DNA from: Salminus brasiliensis | Lineage: Eukaryota; Chordata; Actinopteri; Characiformes; Bryconidae | Direction of reading: 5' to 3' | Assembly (NCBI RefSeq): GCF_030463535.1 | Contig: NC_132880.1 | Coordinates: 41,421,842-41,485,841 of the forward strand | DNA length: 64,000 bases | In this document: piece after piece, positions 1-9,859 of the stretch | Position numbering within the stretch: the stretch's first letter is position 1 | Layout: the number at the start of each line of letters is the position of its first letter | Translations under genes and position numbers: made by a program | Notes under the pieces: generated by a model | The model's database searches: none | What the model saw: only the letters and a program-made list of their open reading frames with translations | What the model was told of the DNA's origin: nothing

Positions 1-2480
1 CCTCTGACCCGCTATTCTCCCACAGGAAACAGCCATGAGCGTCCCCTAACACACACACACAAACACACACACAGAGGCATGAGCATCTGTCTGTACATAC
101 TGTGAAGACGCAACGCATTCGTACATCGATGTCTCATGCCTTTGTACATTCATACACACATCAAGGACAGTCATTTGAGGGTTCTGTGTCATTGTGCATT
201 TTACAGTGTTCAGTGCACACAAGTATACGCTCAACACGTACCCAGTTGTACCCAACAACATTTGGGAGAATCACTGATTTTTCACAATACATTCCCATCG
301 CTGTTGGAATCTTAAAGCATTTCTCTTCACCTTTTTTAGCCTCTCTCTCTTGCTTTCTTTTGCTCTCACTCTCTCAACTACTTTCTGTGAGAAGCAGTAC
401 GGGCATCACTCTGCTCCACTGCCCATTAGTACACCGCTTTAGCTTCCCAGTGTAGCCTGCTGCACCCAGGCTGCTGGAGAGCGCAGCTCTGACAGGCCTG
501 CGGTGCTTGAGGTCCATCAGAGCCTGTAACTGGTGCCGTCTGGAGTGACTCATGCTACACTGCTCTGCATGCTGCTCTCACAGTCCATGGTTGCAGGGAA
601 AAGAGGAGGGGGAGCATCATGCTGCCTCCAGACCTCTCACGGGTGCTCCTGCATATTCCGAGATATTTTGGACTAGACTTTCAAAATTGAAATAAAAGCA
701 AACAAAACTTCTGAAATAAACCAAATGAATAAACAATGTTAATTTTTCCTTCACCATGCTTTTTTTCTTCAAACCAGTACTTGTTTTTTTTATATTGTAT
801 ACAAGGAAAATCATTTGGGTAGAAAGGCTGCTTACAGTTGTGCCATATTTACTAAGAGCTTAAGCTAAGAACTTGGGTACAAGAAGTTTACAGATGCAGT
901 AGTGCGTAACATAGCATTTTAAATCATTTTGTACCATATCTGTATGAAAATGTACAAAAGAAACTTGATTTTAAAACACTGTAAATGAACCAAGATCTAA
1001 AAACATTTTTAATATTGAATACAGTTAGTGTACATCACTCCAGGCGGCATCACTTCAAAACCTTGTGTATAAGAATATCCCCAACACACAGTACATTTGC
1101 TTACACTCCACCACCAATTAAATCAATGCATTAAAGCCACAGTCAGGGATTTCTGCAGCAAACACAAACCATTAAGAGCCTCTGAAAGTGGTTCTTCCAG
1201 GTCAGCGATTGATGGGTCAGCATTCAGATCTCTGTATGATCTGTAGAATAGCAGCATTAGTCCAAACTTTGGTCCATCAGAAATCCCCGATTGTGGCTTA
1301 AGGTTTTAGTTTTCCTTTTTGAGGGCTGGAAGGTGTCTGACATTTGAATTGGTTTTCTCTTTGCATTAATATCTCGTTACTGCAGGTTTAAAAAGGTGAA
1401 AGGTCAGGGTTACGGGGTTGAAGAGCATTACTAATGCAACACCTACTGTACGTGTTTGCGCCTTTAAAACAAAACAGACAAAAAACTTTAAATAAAGGAA
1501 AACTTAACAGAATCCATGACTAACTATATTAATTGGAAAATAAAGGTCTTGGTTTACAAACTTGTTTGGATGCTTACATTGCTTTGACCATTTAAAATGG
1601 TGTAAACGAATCCTGAAATTCTCAGTAAATTGTTGTTTGCGAAGTCATGAATGTTTCTTCTTTACTTCTTGCTTTCCTTCTAGATGCTTCTCACTGCATT
1701 ATCTCAGTATTACTTTATTGTATGGCCTTTCTCCCAGACAAGTCTTGTCTCTTTGGCTACAGCAGCTAATTTGCTGGCATATCTACCCCTGCATCTTTCT
1801 TTCCTTTTCTTTTGTTTTTGTAGTAATGAATATTAGTTAACTTAATTGGTTAGTTGCAGGCATGTACGCAACATGTCTCGAGGCCTGAATGTCGTGTGAA
1901 TATGGGGTGTGCTGGTCTCAGGCTGTGGTTGGTGAGCAGAAACTGGTTAAAACTCTGGGTGTAACAGTGAACTTTACAAAGTGTGTGTCCTCCTGAGTTG
2001 TATTTTGTCATTGGTTGCTGTTTTATCATTTGTGCTCATTTTCAAAATGATTGTGTTCTGTCATCTTTGTCTGTTTATTTGATTGAGTGTGCTGAGGGAC
2101 AGTTAGTTCTTCAAGATTTTTCCCAAGACACCTTTATGTGGAATAAATAATGCAAATCGCAGCAATACAATAGTCTTGCAGTGTTTTTGTTCCCTTCTTT
2201 TGTCATTTAGTGCAATACACTCAGTGCATTGCCCATATAAGCAGGATTTAGGCATGAACAGGCAGGCTTCGGAGAAAATCCCTCTATGGCTACACAGCTG
2301 CAAGGTACTATATAAGTTTTTTTCTGAGCAATTCTATATACCATTTTTATCATTTTGGATTGGAAAGTGTGTGAATGTGAAGAACCTTTACATTCGTAAC
2401 GAACATTTACATCAAGAGAAGGTTCTTTAAGCCTTTAGCAGGTTCTTCAGGGTCACATCACTATTGCAAAATCATTATTC
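1..2480. other. Intergenic DNA upstream of ankib1, no gene supported
   Basis: This is mostly AT-rich, apparently single-copy sequence with CA runs near the left edge. Short open frames exist on both strands, but none looks like a known protein or has a convincing chain of exons. AATAAA-type signals occur near 690 and 1490, so part of the stretch could be the 3' UTR of a plus-strand gene lying to the left of the window. The sequence alone cannot settle this. Confidence 0.5.
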
Positions 2481-2484
2481 TGTG

Positions 2485-2670
2485 GCTCTGGGCTCAGCAA
2501 GCTGCCACTGTTGGGCCCTTGAGCAAGGCCCTTCACTCTCTCTGACTTGTTGGCTGCCCACCGCTCTGGGTGTGTGTGTGCTCACTCCTTCTAGTTCACT
2601 AGTGTGTGTTTGTGTTCACTACCACAGATGGGTAAGAGGACACAGAGCAGGACAAAATCTGTGCACCTTT
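2485..2670 (+). repeat. tRNA-derived SINE-like fragment
   Basis: The block contains 'gctgccactgttgggccctt' followed by 'gagcaaggccctt', then TG-rich 'gctcact' repeats. Closely similar text recurs at 52195-52415, and a shorter match ('gccactgctgggccctt') at 62660-62770. This recurrence inside one window, and my memory of the same text in other otophysan genomes, support an interspersed SINE-like family. The tRNA-like head is not clear in this copy. Confidence 0.55.
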
Positions 2671-3114
2671 ACCTTTATGCAGACTTCGATCTCTAAGCAA
2701 ACTCTAGTTCACATTTCTCAGTTTAGTGCAAATTCAGTTCATAATCAATGTTGTGTTGTTGTGAGCTTCAATAGAGAGAATTTAAGGGGCTTGGTCATCT
2801 GCAGGATCCAGATTATTTGCTGTTTACACCAAAATAAAGTTTGTTCTGGCTTGGCGCTAGTCCGGACCATGCTGGTTAAAAGGCATACTGTAGGTCAGAT
2901 TACATTTTTAATATGATAGTTAAGGACAAATATGTATTTTCCTCCCTAGTTTATAAACCAATTGCCCGACCAACTCATTAGCAACCCTAACCATACCCTA
3001 AAACAAACCCTGGGTACTGATTTTAACCCCATTATTGATGAATGTTAAAGTAACAAAGGAAACATAAAAATGCAGGTCCTTTCAGTGATTTAAATGGAAA
3101 TGATGATGCAAGAC

Positions 3115-3375
3115 AAATGGATCAGGATCAAACCCCAGCCATGGATGACCAGTACTTATCCCACTGCACCACCAGAGGCAGTCTGGAGAACAGACCAAAG
3201 AAGAAAAAATAAGGTAAAGGGACTCCAGGTAAAGGAAGGCCTGAGATCCAGTCACCAAGAGGTGATGACTTATTCAGTACAAATTACAAACACAGACCTG
3301 CTTCACAGAGAAAGAGAGCCAAGGCCACCCTGGTGAGGTCCAGCATCCAGCCACTGAGCTATCACTCTGGTCCAC
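3115..3375 (-). repeat. Possible minus-strand tRNA-like SINE remnant
   Basis: Read on the minus strand, 'tagctcagtggctgg' near 3350 resembles a pol III A box and 'ggtttgatcc' near 3130 resembles a B box. They lie about 200 nt apart, too far for one intact tRNA-like promoter, so this may be two fragments or chance. Confidence 0.25.
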
Positions 3376-3579
3376 CAGGGGGCAAAGAACCAGAACCTGT
3401 AGACAGGATGCAGAGAAAACAACTAGAAAGAAAACAATCTTTATATAAATAAAATTATACATTTTATATTATATTGAGAAAAGATTATAGGAGGAAAGTC
3501 ACATTTCATCATTTCATAAAAAAACAACAACTGTGATGGAATGATTTTGGATTCAAGCGCCAGAACTGTTGTTAAGAGT

Positions 3580-3950
3580 CGGAACAGAATTAATTAATTA
3601 ATTATGTTTTTTTTTATAGTTTTATATTAGTATATAAAATATAAATATTAGTTTTATATAATATATTATATTATATTATCATACATGATTAGGACAATAT
3701 TACAATGTGGATAAGAACTTAATAATAATAATAATAATAATAACAACAACAACAACAACAATAATAATACTTATTATTTATTAATTATAATTATATAATA
3801 TTAATAATAACAACAACAATAATAATAATTCTACAATGATTGTTGAGTACAATAAGTAACAATAATATATAATTTTCAGCTTCTATTAAAGCAGCATTAT
3901 GTAGCATTTATACAGTATAATAGGATACATTTATAAGTATAATAAATTCA
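3580..3950. repeat. AT-rich block with (AAT)n and (AAC)n microsatellite
   Basis: Very AT-rich sequence containing runs of AAT and AAC trinucleotides at about 3720-3768 and again near 3800-3830. No coding signal is visible. Confidence 0.8.
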
Positions 3951-4321
3951 TGTTGATGTCAATGTCTGATATCTGTATAAAATGATGCTGTATAGATTGA
4001 TATTGTATAGAACGTACCCCTCTGAACAGTTCTCACACTGTGGACTGGAAGAAATTGAACAACGTGAGTCCTGCTGGTCTGGGATCTGGGAATGTTCAGT
4101 GAGAAATGTCCAACTCCTCCTCTGGAAATCCCCAGGAATGGAAGCTTACTGTTTACACTCATACCAGTGTTTACAGTCCTATCATATAAAACATCTGTTT
4201 AACACTGAAATCAAAGTTGACCAAATTACAGTTTATTCTGGGAGGGATTGGGAGGGGTGCATCACAGTGCCAGTATCTGTATCTGTGTATGGCCTTAAAT
4301 ACACATGTGTCCAAATGTGTG

Positions 4322-4475
4322 TGAAACCCCTATAAGTCCAACTATAAGTCGGACCCACTGCTGACACAGATGTGCTAATGCACACACATAGCTTGTCTAG
4401 TCCCTATAGAGAAGTATTGCCAATAGGACAGGACTCTCGGGAGGAGATAAACATGAACCTACTGGCTCCGTGCTG
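4322..4475 (-). repeat. Fragment of a Tc1-like MITE family
   Basis: The stretch 'cacagatgtgctaatgcaca' followed by 'agcttgtctagtccct' and 'agaagtattgccaatagga' matches the internal part of the elements at 56115-56510 and 52415-52830 in the same orientation. This copy is truncated and has lost the end with the 'cccaatacttttgtcc' terminal repeat. Confidence 0.6.
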
Positions 4476-5020
4476 CTTACAGCATTCTTGTAATGTTTCT
4501 CTTAGTGTTTCTCTTGGTTGTTAGACTTGGCTCAAATTCTAATTATTATTTTCAAAACCATGCTATTGCAAAATAGTTGCAGTTGTGTACAGTTGGTTTC
4601 ACCCACCACACACCAGTGTATTTATTGGAGGTGGTGGTGTATCCAAAATATGTGTTGTAGTTTAAGTATCTACCAGTAGAAAGTGTGGATTGTGATATAC
4701 ATATATATATTAATAACACACTCTAAATATAGGCATTGCGATATACACTGAGGTACAGCTACAGTCCCTCATTAGGACGAATATTAATAACACTAATAAC
4801 ATTTGGTTTTGACGGTATTGTCAGTATGACCATTTTCCTGCTTGGCCTGGACCAAGGCAACCGAACTACAAGTATAGACACACCCTAAATGTAGGTGTTG
4901 TGATATCCGCTGAGGTGGAGCTACAGCCCCTACTTGGGATGAATATTAATAATATTAATCATGATTAATATTAATATATATCATATATATTATTAATAGC
5001 ATTAATTGTGATATAAAATA

Positions 5021-5476
5021 TGCAGTGTTTAGGTGTTAAGCTGTAAATTGTCCAATATTGGTAGAATGAAAATTGCTCTACTGGTATGGGAGAGCAATCC
5101 AGTCAAGAGGTGGCAGTGTTACTTTAGGTACTTTTAGATTCAAGATTCAAGATTCAAGATTCAAGAGTTTTATTGTCATATGCACAGCCGAAACAGACAG
5201 TTACGCTGTACAATGAAATTCTTACTTTGCTGTCCCTCCATTCACCAATAGATAAAGATAACAAAAAAGAAATTAATAATAAAAAATATATACAAAATAA
5301 ATAAAGTATAATAATGTAAGTTGAAGTAAAAAAAAAAATTAAAGTAAACTTTTTCCTTTTTTACAATTAAAAAAAATTAAAATAAAAGTAGGCGTTTATC
5401 GTCTCAGAAACAGTAAAGAAGAAGCAAAAGAAAGAGGAAAGCTTGGTGAAAAAACAGCTTCCTGATGTAAGCAGTC
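5021..5476 (+). repeat. Left copy of a tandem duplication, split by an insertion
   Basis: The parts 5021-5127 and 5393-5476 together match 5635-5823. Shared words include 'gttaagctgt', 'ccagtcaagaggyggcagtg' and 'taaagaagaagcaaaagaga' (with small changes). The left copy is interrupted by a retroposon-like insertion, so duplication came before insertion. The lysine-rich frame open in the right copy is closed in this copy. Confidence 0.7.
5130..5392 (+). mobile_element. LINE/SINE 3'-tail insertion
   Basis: It starts with about four copies of the 9-mer 'gattcaaga', followed by 'gttttattgtcatatgcaca' and 'tacaatgaaattcttacttt', words I know from non-LTR retroposon 3' tails in many fish. It ends in A-rich sequence. 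The insertion splits the left copy of the 5021-5823 duplication. The family is not named with certainty (L2-like is a guess). Confidence 0.6.
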
Positions 5477-5634
5477 CTACACACCCACCCACCCTACCAA
5501 CCCCATCTTAACCTAACCTTATAACCAACTCTAACTCAATAAGCAATGAAATAACTGATGATCAGCGTAATTACACTCATAATAATATGTGTTTTTGACT
5601 TTAGATTGTGCAGGATTCCTACAATTTATAAAAT

Positions 5635-5823
5635 GTACAGTGTTTTAAGTGTTAAGCTGTTCTTGTGTCATTTTGGGAAAATAAAAAGTTTACTACTGCT
5701 ACAGTAGAGCAACCCAGTCAAGAGGCGGCAGTGTTATACTTTAAGGCGTTTAATGTCTCAGAAAGGCTAAAGAAGAAGCAAAAGAGAGAGGAAAGCCTGT
5801 GGAAAAAGAGCCAGCCTCCTGAT
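5635..5823 (+). repeat. Right copy of the tandem duplication
   Basis: This is the uninterrupted copy of 5021-5476. A lysine/arginine-rich frame stays open across it and ends at a good splice donor (GAT|gtgagc at 5823/5824). I do not recognise the peptide. The 'gaggcggcagtg...gaagaagc' style resembles repeats that often sit near fish promoters, so coding function is doubtful. Confidence 0.6.
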
Positions 5824-5830
5824 GTGAGCA

Positions 5831-5831
5831 C

Positions 5832-5875
<44 letters not shown>
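5831..5875. repeat. (AC)n microsatellite
   Basis: About 20 uninterrupted AC dinucleotides, just downstream of the duplicated block. Confidence 0.95.
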
Positions 5876-5876
<1 letters not shown>

Positions 5877-6050
5877 TCACCCACCTTACCAGAGCTTAGT
5901 GAAACACTCAGCACACAACCAACACATTCAGCTGGCATGCCTAGTGTCTCTCAAGCATCTCTGACGTTTAGCCCACAGAAAAACAATGGCCGTATAACCT
6001 GTTAACAAGTTGGAGGTTTGATAAAGCCTTTTATTTTCTGCATTATCCAG

Positions 6051-6092
6051 CGGAGGGCTCTCTACTCGTCCAGCCACATCAATGAGGATGAG
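6051..6092 (+). other. Exon-like 42-nt segment upstream of ankib1
   Basis: The segment has a strong acceptor (pyrimidine-rich tract, then ccag at 6050) and a strong donor (gatgag|gtatgtgg at 6092/6093). It is open in phase 0 and would encode 14 residues. It could be a 5' untranslated exon of ankib1, whose first coding exon has its own acceptor at 9766-9767, or an exon of an unrecognised transcript, or chance. Confidence 0.25.
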
Positions 6093-6553
6093 GTATGTGG
6101 CTACGTTAGCTAGCTAGCCTGCCGGCTACAGTCTGTGTGGTGTTTTTCTGACTGTTTTACAGCTAGCTTAGCTAGACTAGTTAGCATAGCTAGCACTACA
6201 TCCGAAAACTACGGGCTCCAGACTCTTGAGAACTAGAGCTTGACAAGCTAAATTATTCTGTCCGGTTAGGAGGTGATAGATAGTGTTTCTGATGTAAATA
6301 AATAACGGGTTAAGCAGCAGGTATCTAGTGCTAGCTAAGTTGTTGTTTGTGCTCTGCTGCAGATAGCTAGCTAGCTAACGTTACTACAGCTTTCTGGCTG
6401 AGTTAGTAGGTATCTATAGTTAACATCGATATTCCTGGTTTGAACTGATATAAATCCAACGTTAACCTGTTTACCGAAGCAACAACAGGGGCATCTCCCT
6501 GTCAGTCTCCTCCGCTACTCCTTCTTGAGGAGCTGAGCAACGTTAAAGCCGAT

Positions 6554-6710
6554 GGTGGCAAATCCAAGTCCGGAAAGTAAAAATCCGCCCCAGGATTTCG
6601 TTCCACCTGCCTGGGCAGCTCAGCTGTCATCCGGCTGCAGCAGCGCTGCCCAAGCCGTTGGAACGAAATCCTGGGGCGGATTTTTACTTTCCGGACCTGG
6701 ATTAGCCACC
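6554..6710. repeat. 157-bp near-perfect hairpin repeat
   Basis: The left arm 6554-6605 and right arm 6659-6710 are reverse complements at about 50 of 52 positions. The spacer also pairs in part ('tgggcagc' with 'gctgccca'), so nearly the whole segment folds into one long hairpin. The arm word 'ccggaaagtaaaaatcc' is familiar to me from repeats in other fish genomes, which points to a short foldback or MITE-type element. Confidence 0.8.
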
Positions 6711-6933
6711 TTTAGTTCAAGCCTTATTTCACGGAAACCAAGAAGACAGACTAACGTGTTTGTGGTTAGAAAACGAGGCGCTTTCGGCAGGTTAGTTAAC
6801 AAGTAGCTAAGTTGATTAAGATGATTAATTCTGGGTTTAATTACAGCTGACAGACCAGACGGATGATTTATTTGAGCTTGGAAATGCAGTGTGTGTTTTG
6901 TTAGTTTTACATGCAGTGCAGAATTGAGTATTA

Positions 6934-7384
6934 CGGATGTACGATGATATCGGTATCACAGGGATCCATAATTTATCAAAATATTATAAAAATAAAAGTT
7001 TACATTTATTGTATTCTCTGAGAGCAAAATGATGGGATGTTGCTTTACTACTGAACTTAAACAACTGCATAACATTTTTTTTCTACATTAGTAACCATAG
7101 TAAAAGCTAAAGTTATATAGATGAATATATGTCTAATTTTATACATAGTATTATGCTACATATAATAGAATAATCCATAATGGATATCAGCATCAGCCCA
7201 GAAGGCCCATATCAGTTATTTTTTTTCTACATTTGTAACCCGAGTAAATGCTGCTTTTTTAATCCAGCTGTATTTAGGCCTATGTTTTGCATTTCAGAAT
7301 GATGTGTTTATCGCTCTCAACAGATACGCACATGAACAATGACAGATATCGGCATCAGCCCAGAATGCAAATATCAGTGCATCC
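6934..7384. mobile_element. Degenerate hAT-type MITE
   Basis: The left end reads 'ggatgtacgatgatatcgg' and the right end, read as its reverse complement, 'gggatgcactgatat'. The phrase 'gatatcrgcatcagcccaga' occurs twice inside. This matches the fish hAT-derived MITEs that start with GGGATGCAC. I could not define a target-site duplication. Confidence 0.45.
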
Positions 7385-7794
7385 CATCAATAAGGTTGGC
7401 CACTCACTAGTTGCGTTGGCTCCAGTGGTTCTGTAAAACAGCAGATGGCTGTGGAAGTGTGGGCCTTGTTTTATGTTTGTTAATAATAATGATAAAAATA
7501 ATAATATAATAATAAGTTTAAATAGTTGTTTTTAATTGGCAAGATGACTAGATTTTATCCATAATCTTATCTGTAATGTATAATTGTCTAACCATAATAT
7601 TTATCATTTATTATTTATACATTGTATCCATAATTTATATATATAAAAAATTAAACCAAAATGTGATGACTCATTTGTTGTTGGTGAATTCAGGCCTAAA
7701 TGTATTTTATTTGATTTATTTATTTAAGAATTATGTGTAGGCCATGCCATCATCAGCAGATATAAACCTAATCATGAACAATGTTAGATCAGAT

Positions 7795-7890
7795 CAAATC
7801 AAAAGTTGATTTGTCTCGTACACAGTCATACACTACACAATTAGGAGTTGTACAAGCAATATCAGATATATTTACACTATATAGAGATAA
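7795..7890 (+). repeat. Retroposon tail fragment
   Basis: 'gatttgtctcgtacacagtc' followed by 'atacactacacaattagg' resembles the 'TTTGTCACGTACACAGTCAT' tail seen in fish non-LTR retroposons. It is short and truncated. Confidence 0.4.
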
Positions 7891-9767
7891 GACATTATAT
7901 AGAGATAAGAAATAAACGTTGTAAATATCCCAAAATAAAATATTTGTTATCTTTGTGTTTCACTCATTTGTGTTTGCCACTCGTTTTAGCCCTAGTGAGT
8001 CTGTAAAAAGGCTGTGGAAGTCCTGTAACGAATACTGTCCAGTTTGTTTTATTTACAGACCGGACCTACTTTAATGGTTTATCTCAATATGGTAGATACA
8101 TAAAACACAGTGTGCCTGTAGAAATCACACTGATGTCTCTTTTCTGATGTGTGTGTGAGCAGTGCTGTTGTAGTGGCTGTGTGGTATTTGATTATCTGCC
8201 AGTGTATTTGGTGGATGTTGTGAAAGCTTATTACTGCTGTATGTTATGCCAGGAAATGGCCCACAGCCGCTGGGTCATATCAGGTAAATCTATTAAAATA
8301 AACAGACAGTGCTTGTGGGCTTGTATAAATGGTATTCCTTGTATAAATGACTGCCATGTACTTGTGTGGGATAACGGTTTGTAGTTTAATGGGAACTCAC
8401 CTACATAAATTTGAGCTTTTTTTCAGATAATAACAGCAGTCGGTAGTTTTCTTGAATGTAGAAAACCTCTCAAGCTATCTGATTGTACTTTCAAGTTATT
8501 GTCGTTTCTGATCAACATATCAGATGAAATGGATGACCGTGTGAGAGGGCTTGAGCATGGCAGACAGAATGACCCAAAAACCAACCCAGAGGGTGTAGCT
8601 GGCCCCGGCGCTGCCGCTGCAGCCCTGACGCTGCACCTGCTGCTGCCGCCGTCCGCTCTGTCTCCCACGGCCCTTTTAAGGAGATTTATTAGAGCAGAAA
8701 ATGGCTTCAGCAGAAAAAAAAAATGTTTTCCCATATCAACTAGAGTTTATGCACTTAGCTGTAGTGGTGGTGTTATAAAAGAGATCTCTGGGTTTTCCTG
8801 AATTATTTTGTTCTGGGAAAAAAGGATTCCAGGAAAATCCCTGGAATCTCATTCCTTTGAATGAATAAAGGAAGAAAAGGTTCAAGTTCAGACTTTTACT
8901 TAAGGATCAGAGATTGTTAAGACTGCCTTGATGAGAAATGAGGGGAATTGTAGCTGGAAATGCTTTAGAATAATTTTCTTTTTGCATGCAGATACCAGTG
9001 TTACATTGCATTTATGGCATTTAGTAAACATTTTAGATTTTTTATTTACCGGTAGATGAGAGCAGTATTAGAGAGGTTGTCTTTGTCTGCCATTGGAGGG
9101 TCAGTGTTATCCACTACTCTACACCAACCTCAAAGTATTGAGTATCTTGATTTAGTTGTTTTTTTTGTAAGATCTTTTGTAAGATTTGTAACATCCAAAA
9201 CTAGGCTAGCTTAGTTAAAATGCTCTATTCTACTGTGTATTTCTACCCTACACAACAAAATACACAACTAACAACACAACCTCACACATCGGGATTGTGC
9301 GCTAGTTTTGTTGGCTAATATTTCTTCAGATTGATCAGATTAGATTTGTTTTGATATCCAGTAATATCCAGTAACGGCCTGTGAATGAAATTCTCTAATA
9401 AAACTGTAGAAAATGTGGAGATGGCCTTTTGCTTTGCTGTTGAGTTTCATTGCATACCTGTAACACTATCTGCTTGAAAGAGCAGTAAAGCAGGTTTCCA
9501 AAGCGTCAGGTTATATCAAGTTACAAACTGCCTTTGTAAATACATAAAGGATCACTGGCTTACAGCAGCCGGCCAAACCGGTTAAAATAACGGACAGAAT
9601 GATTATGTCGTACAGCAGATCGACAGATCAGTGTTGAAGGTCATCTTCAATGGCAGTTAAACTGTGTGATGTACAGGCTTTTAACTTTTTTTAGACTAGA
9701 ATGATTTAACATCACTCGTGCTGAAATAAGTCATAAAATTTTTTTTTACTGATTTGTGATTTCGCAG
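7891..9767. other. Non-coding DNA just upstream of ankib1 coding exon 1
   Basis: It holds a GC-richer island at about 8570-8680, with CTG/GCC-rich sequence in a frame preceded by an acceptor-like 'tatcag' at 8523. I do not recognise any product. The rest is AT-rich and probably the first ankib1 intron, because the first coding exon begins with an acceptor. Confidence 0.4.
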
Positions 9768-9859
9768 GACGTAGTATGTGACTTGAGTGCTCCCACGCCG
9801 ACTGCTGAGGGGCGAGTGCCGGCGCTGGCCGCTTTGTGGCTCCCCATACTGACCTGGTC
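9768..9859 (+). other. ankib1: ankib1 5' UTR part of the first coding exon
   Basis: An acceptor (ttcgcag, AG at 9766-9767) precedes 92 nt of non-coding exon and then the ATG. This implies at least one upstream non-coding exon, not identified with certainty. An in-frame GTG at 9836 lies upstream of the ATG but is not a likely vertebrate start. Confidence 0.6.

Noticed and set aside
1-48. Possible last exon of a plus-strand gene (acceptor-like cccacag at 20-26, then a short frame ending in TAA at 46-48)
   Set aside because: Only seven codons, no recognisable product, and nothing upstream to check phase. It could be chance.
385-555. Coding-looking minus-strand frame starting ATG at about 552
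   Set aside because: Short, unknown product, no splice partners found, and an overlapping plus-strand frame looks equally plausible.
8518-8801. GC-rich open frame with an acceptor-like start at 8523
   Set aside because: The peptide is low-complexity Ala/Leu/Pro, no donor or partner exon fits, and I know no match.
1-9767. krit1 head to head with ankib1, as in human
   Set aside because: No frame on the minus strand resembles KRIT1, so it is either elsewhere or outside the window.
9836-9859. Upstream in-frame start for ankib1
   Set aside because: The codon is GTG, not ATG. The ATG at 9860 gives the conserved MGNT start.
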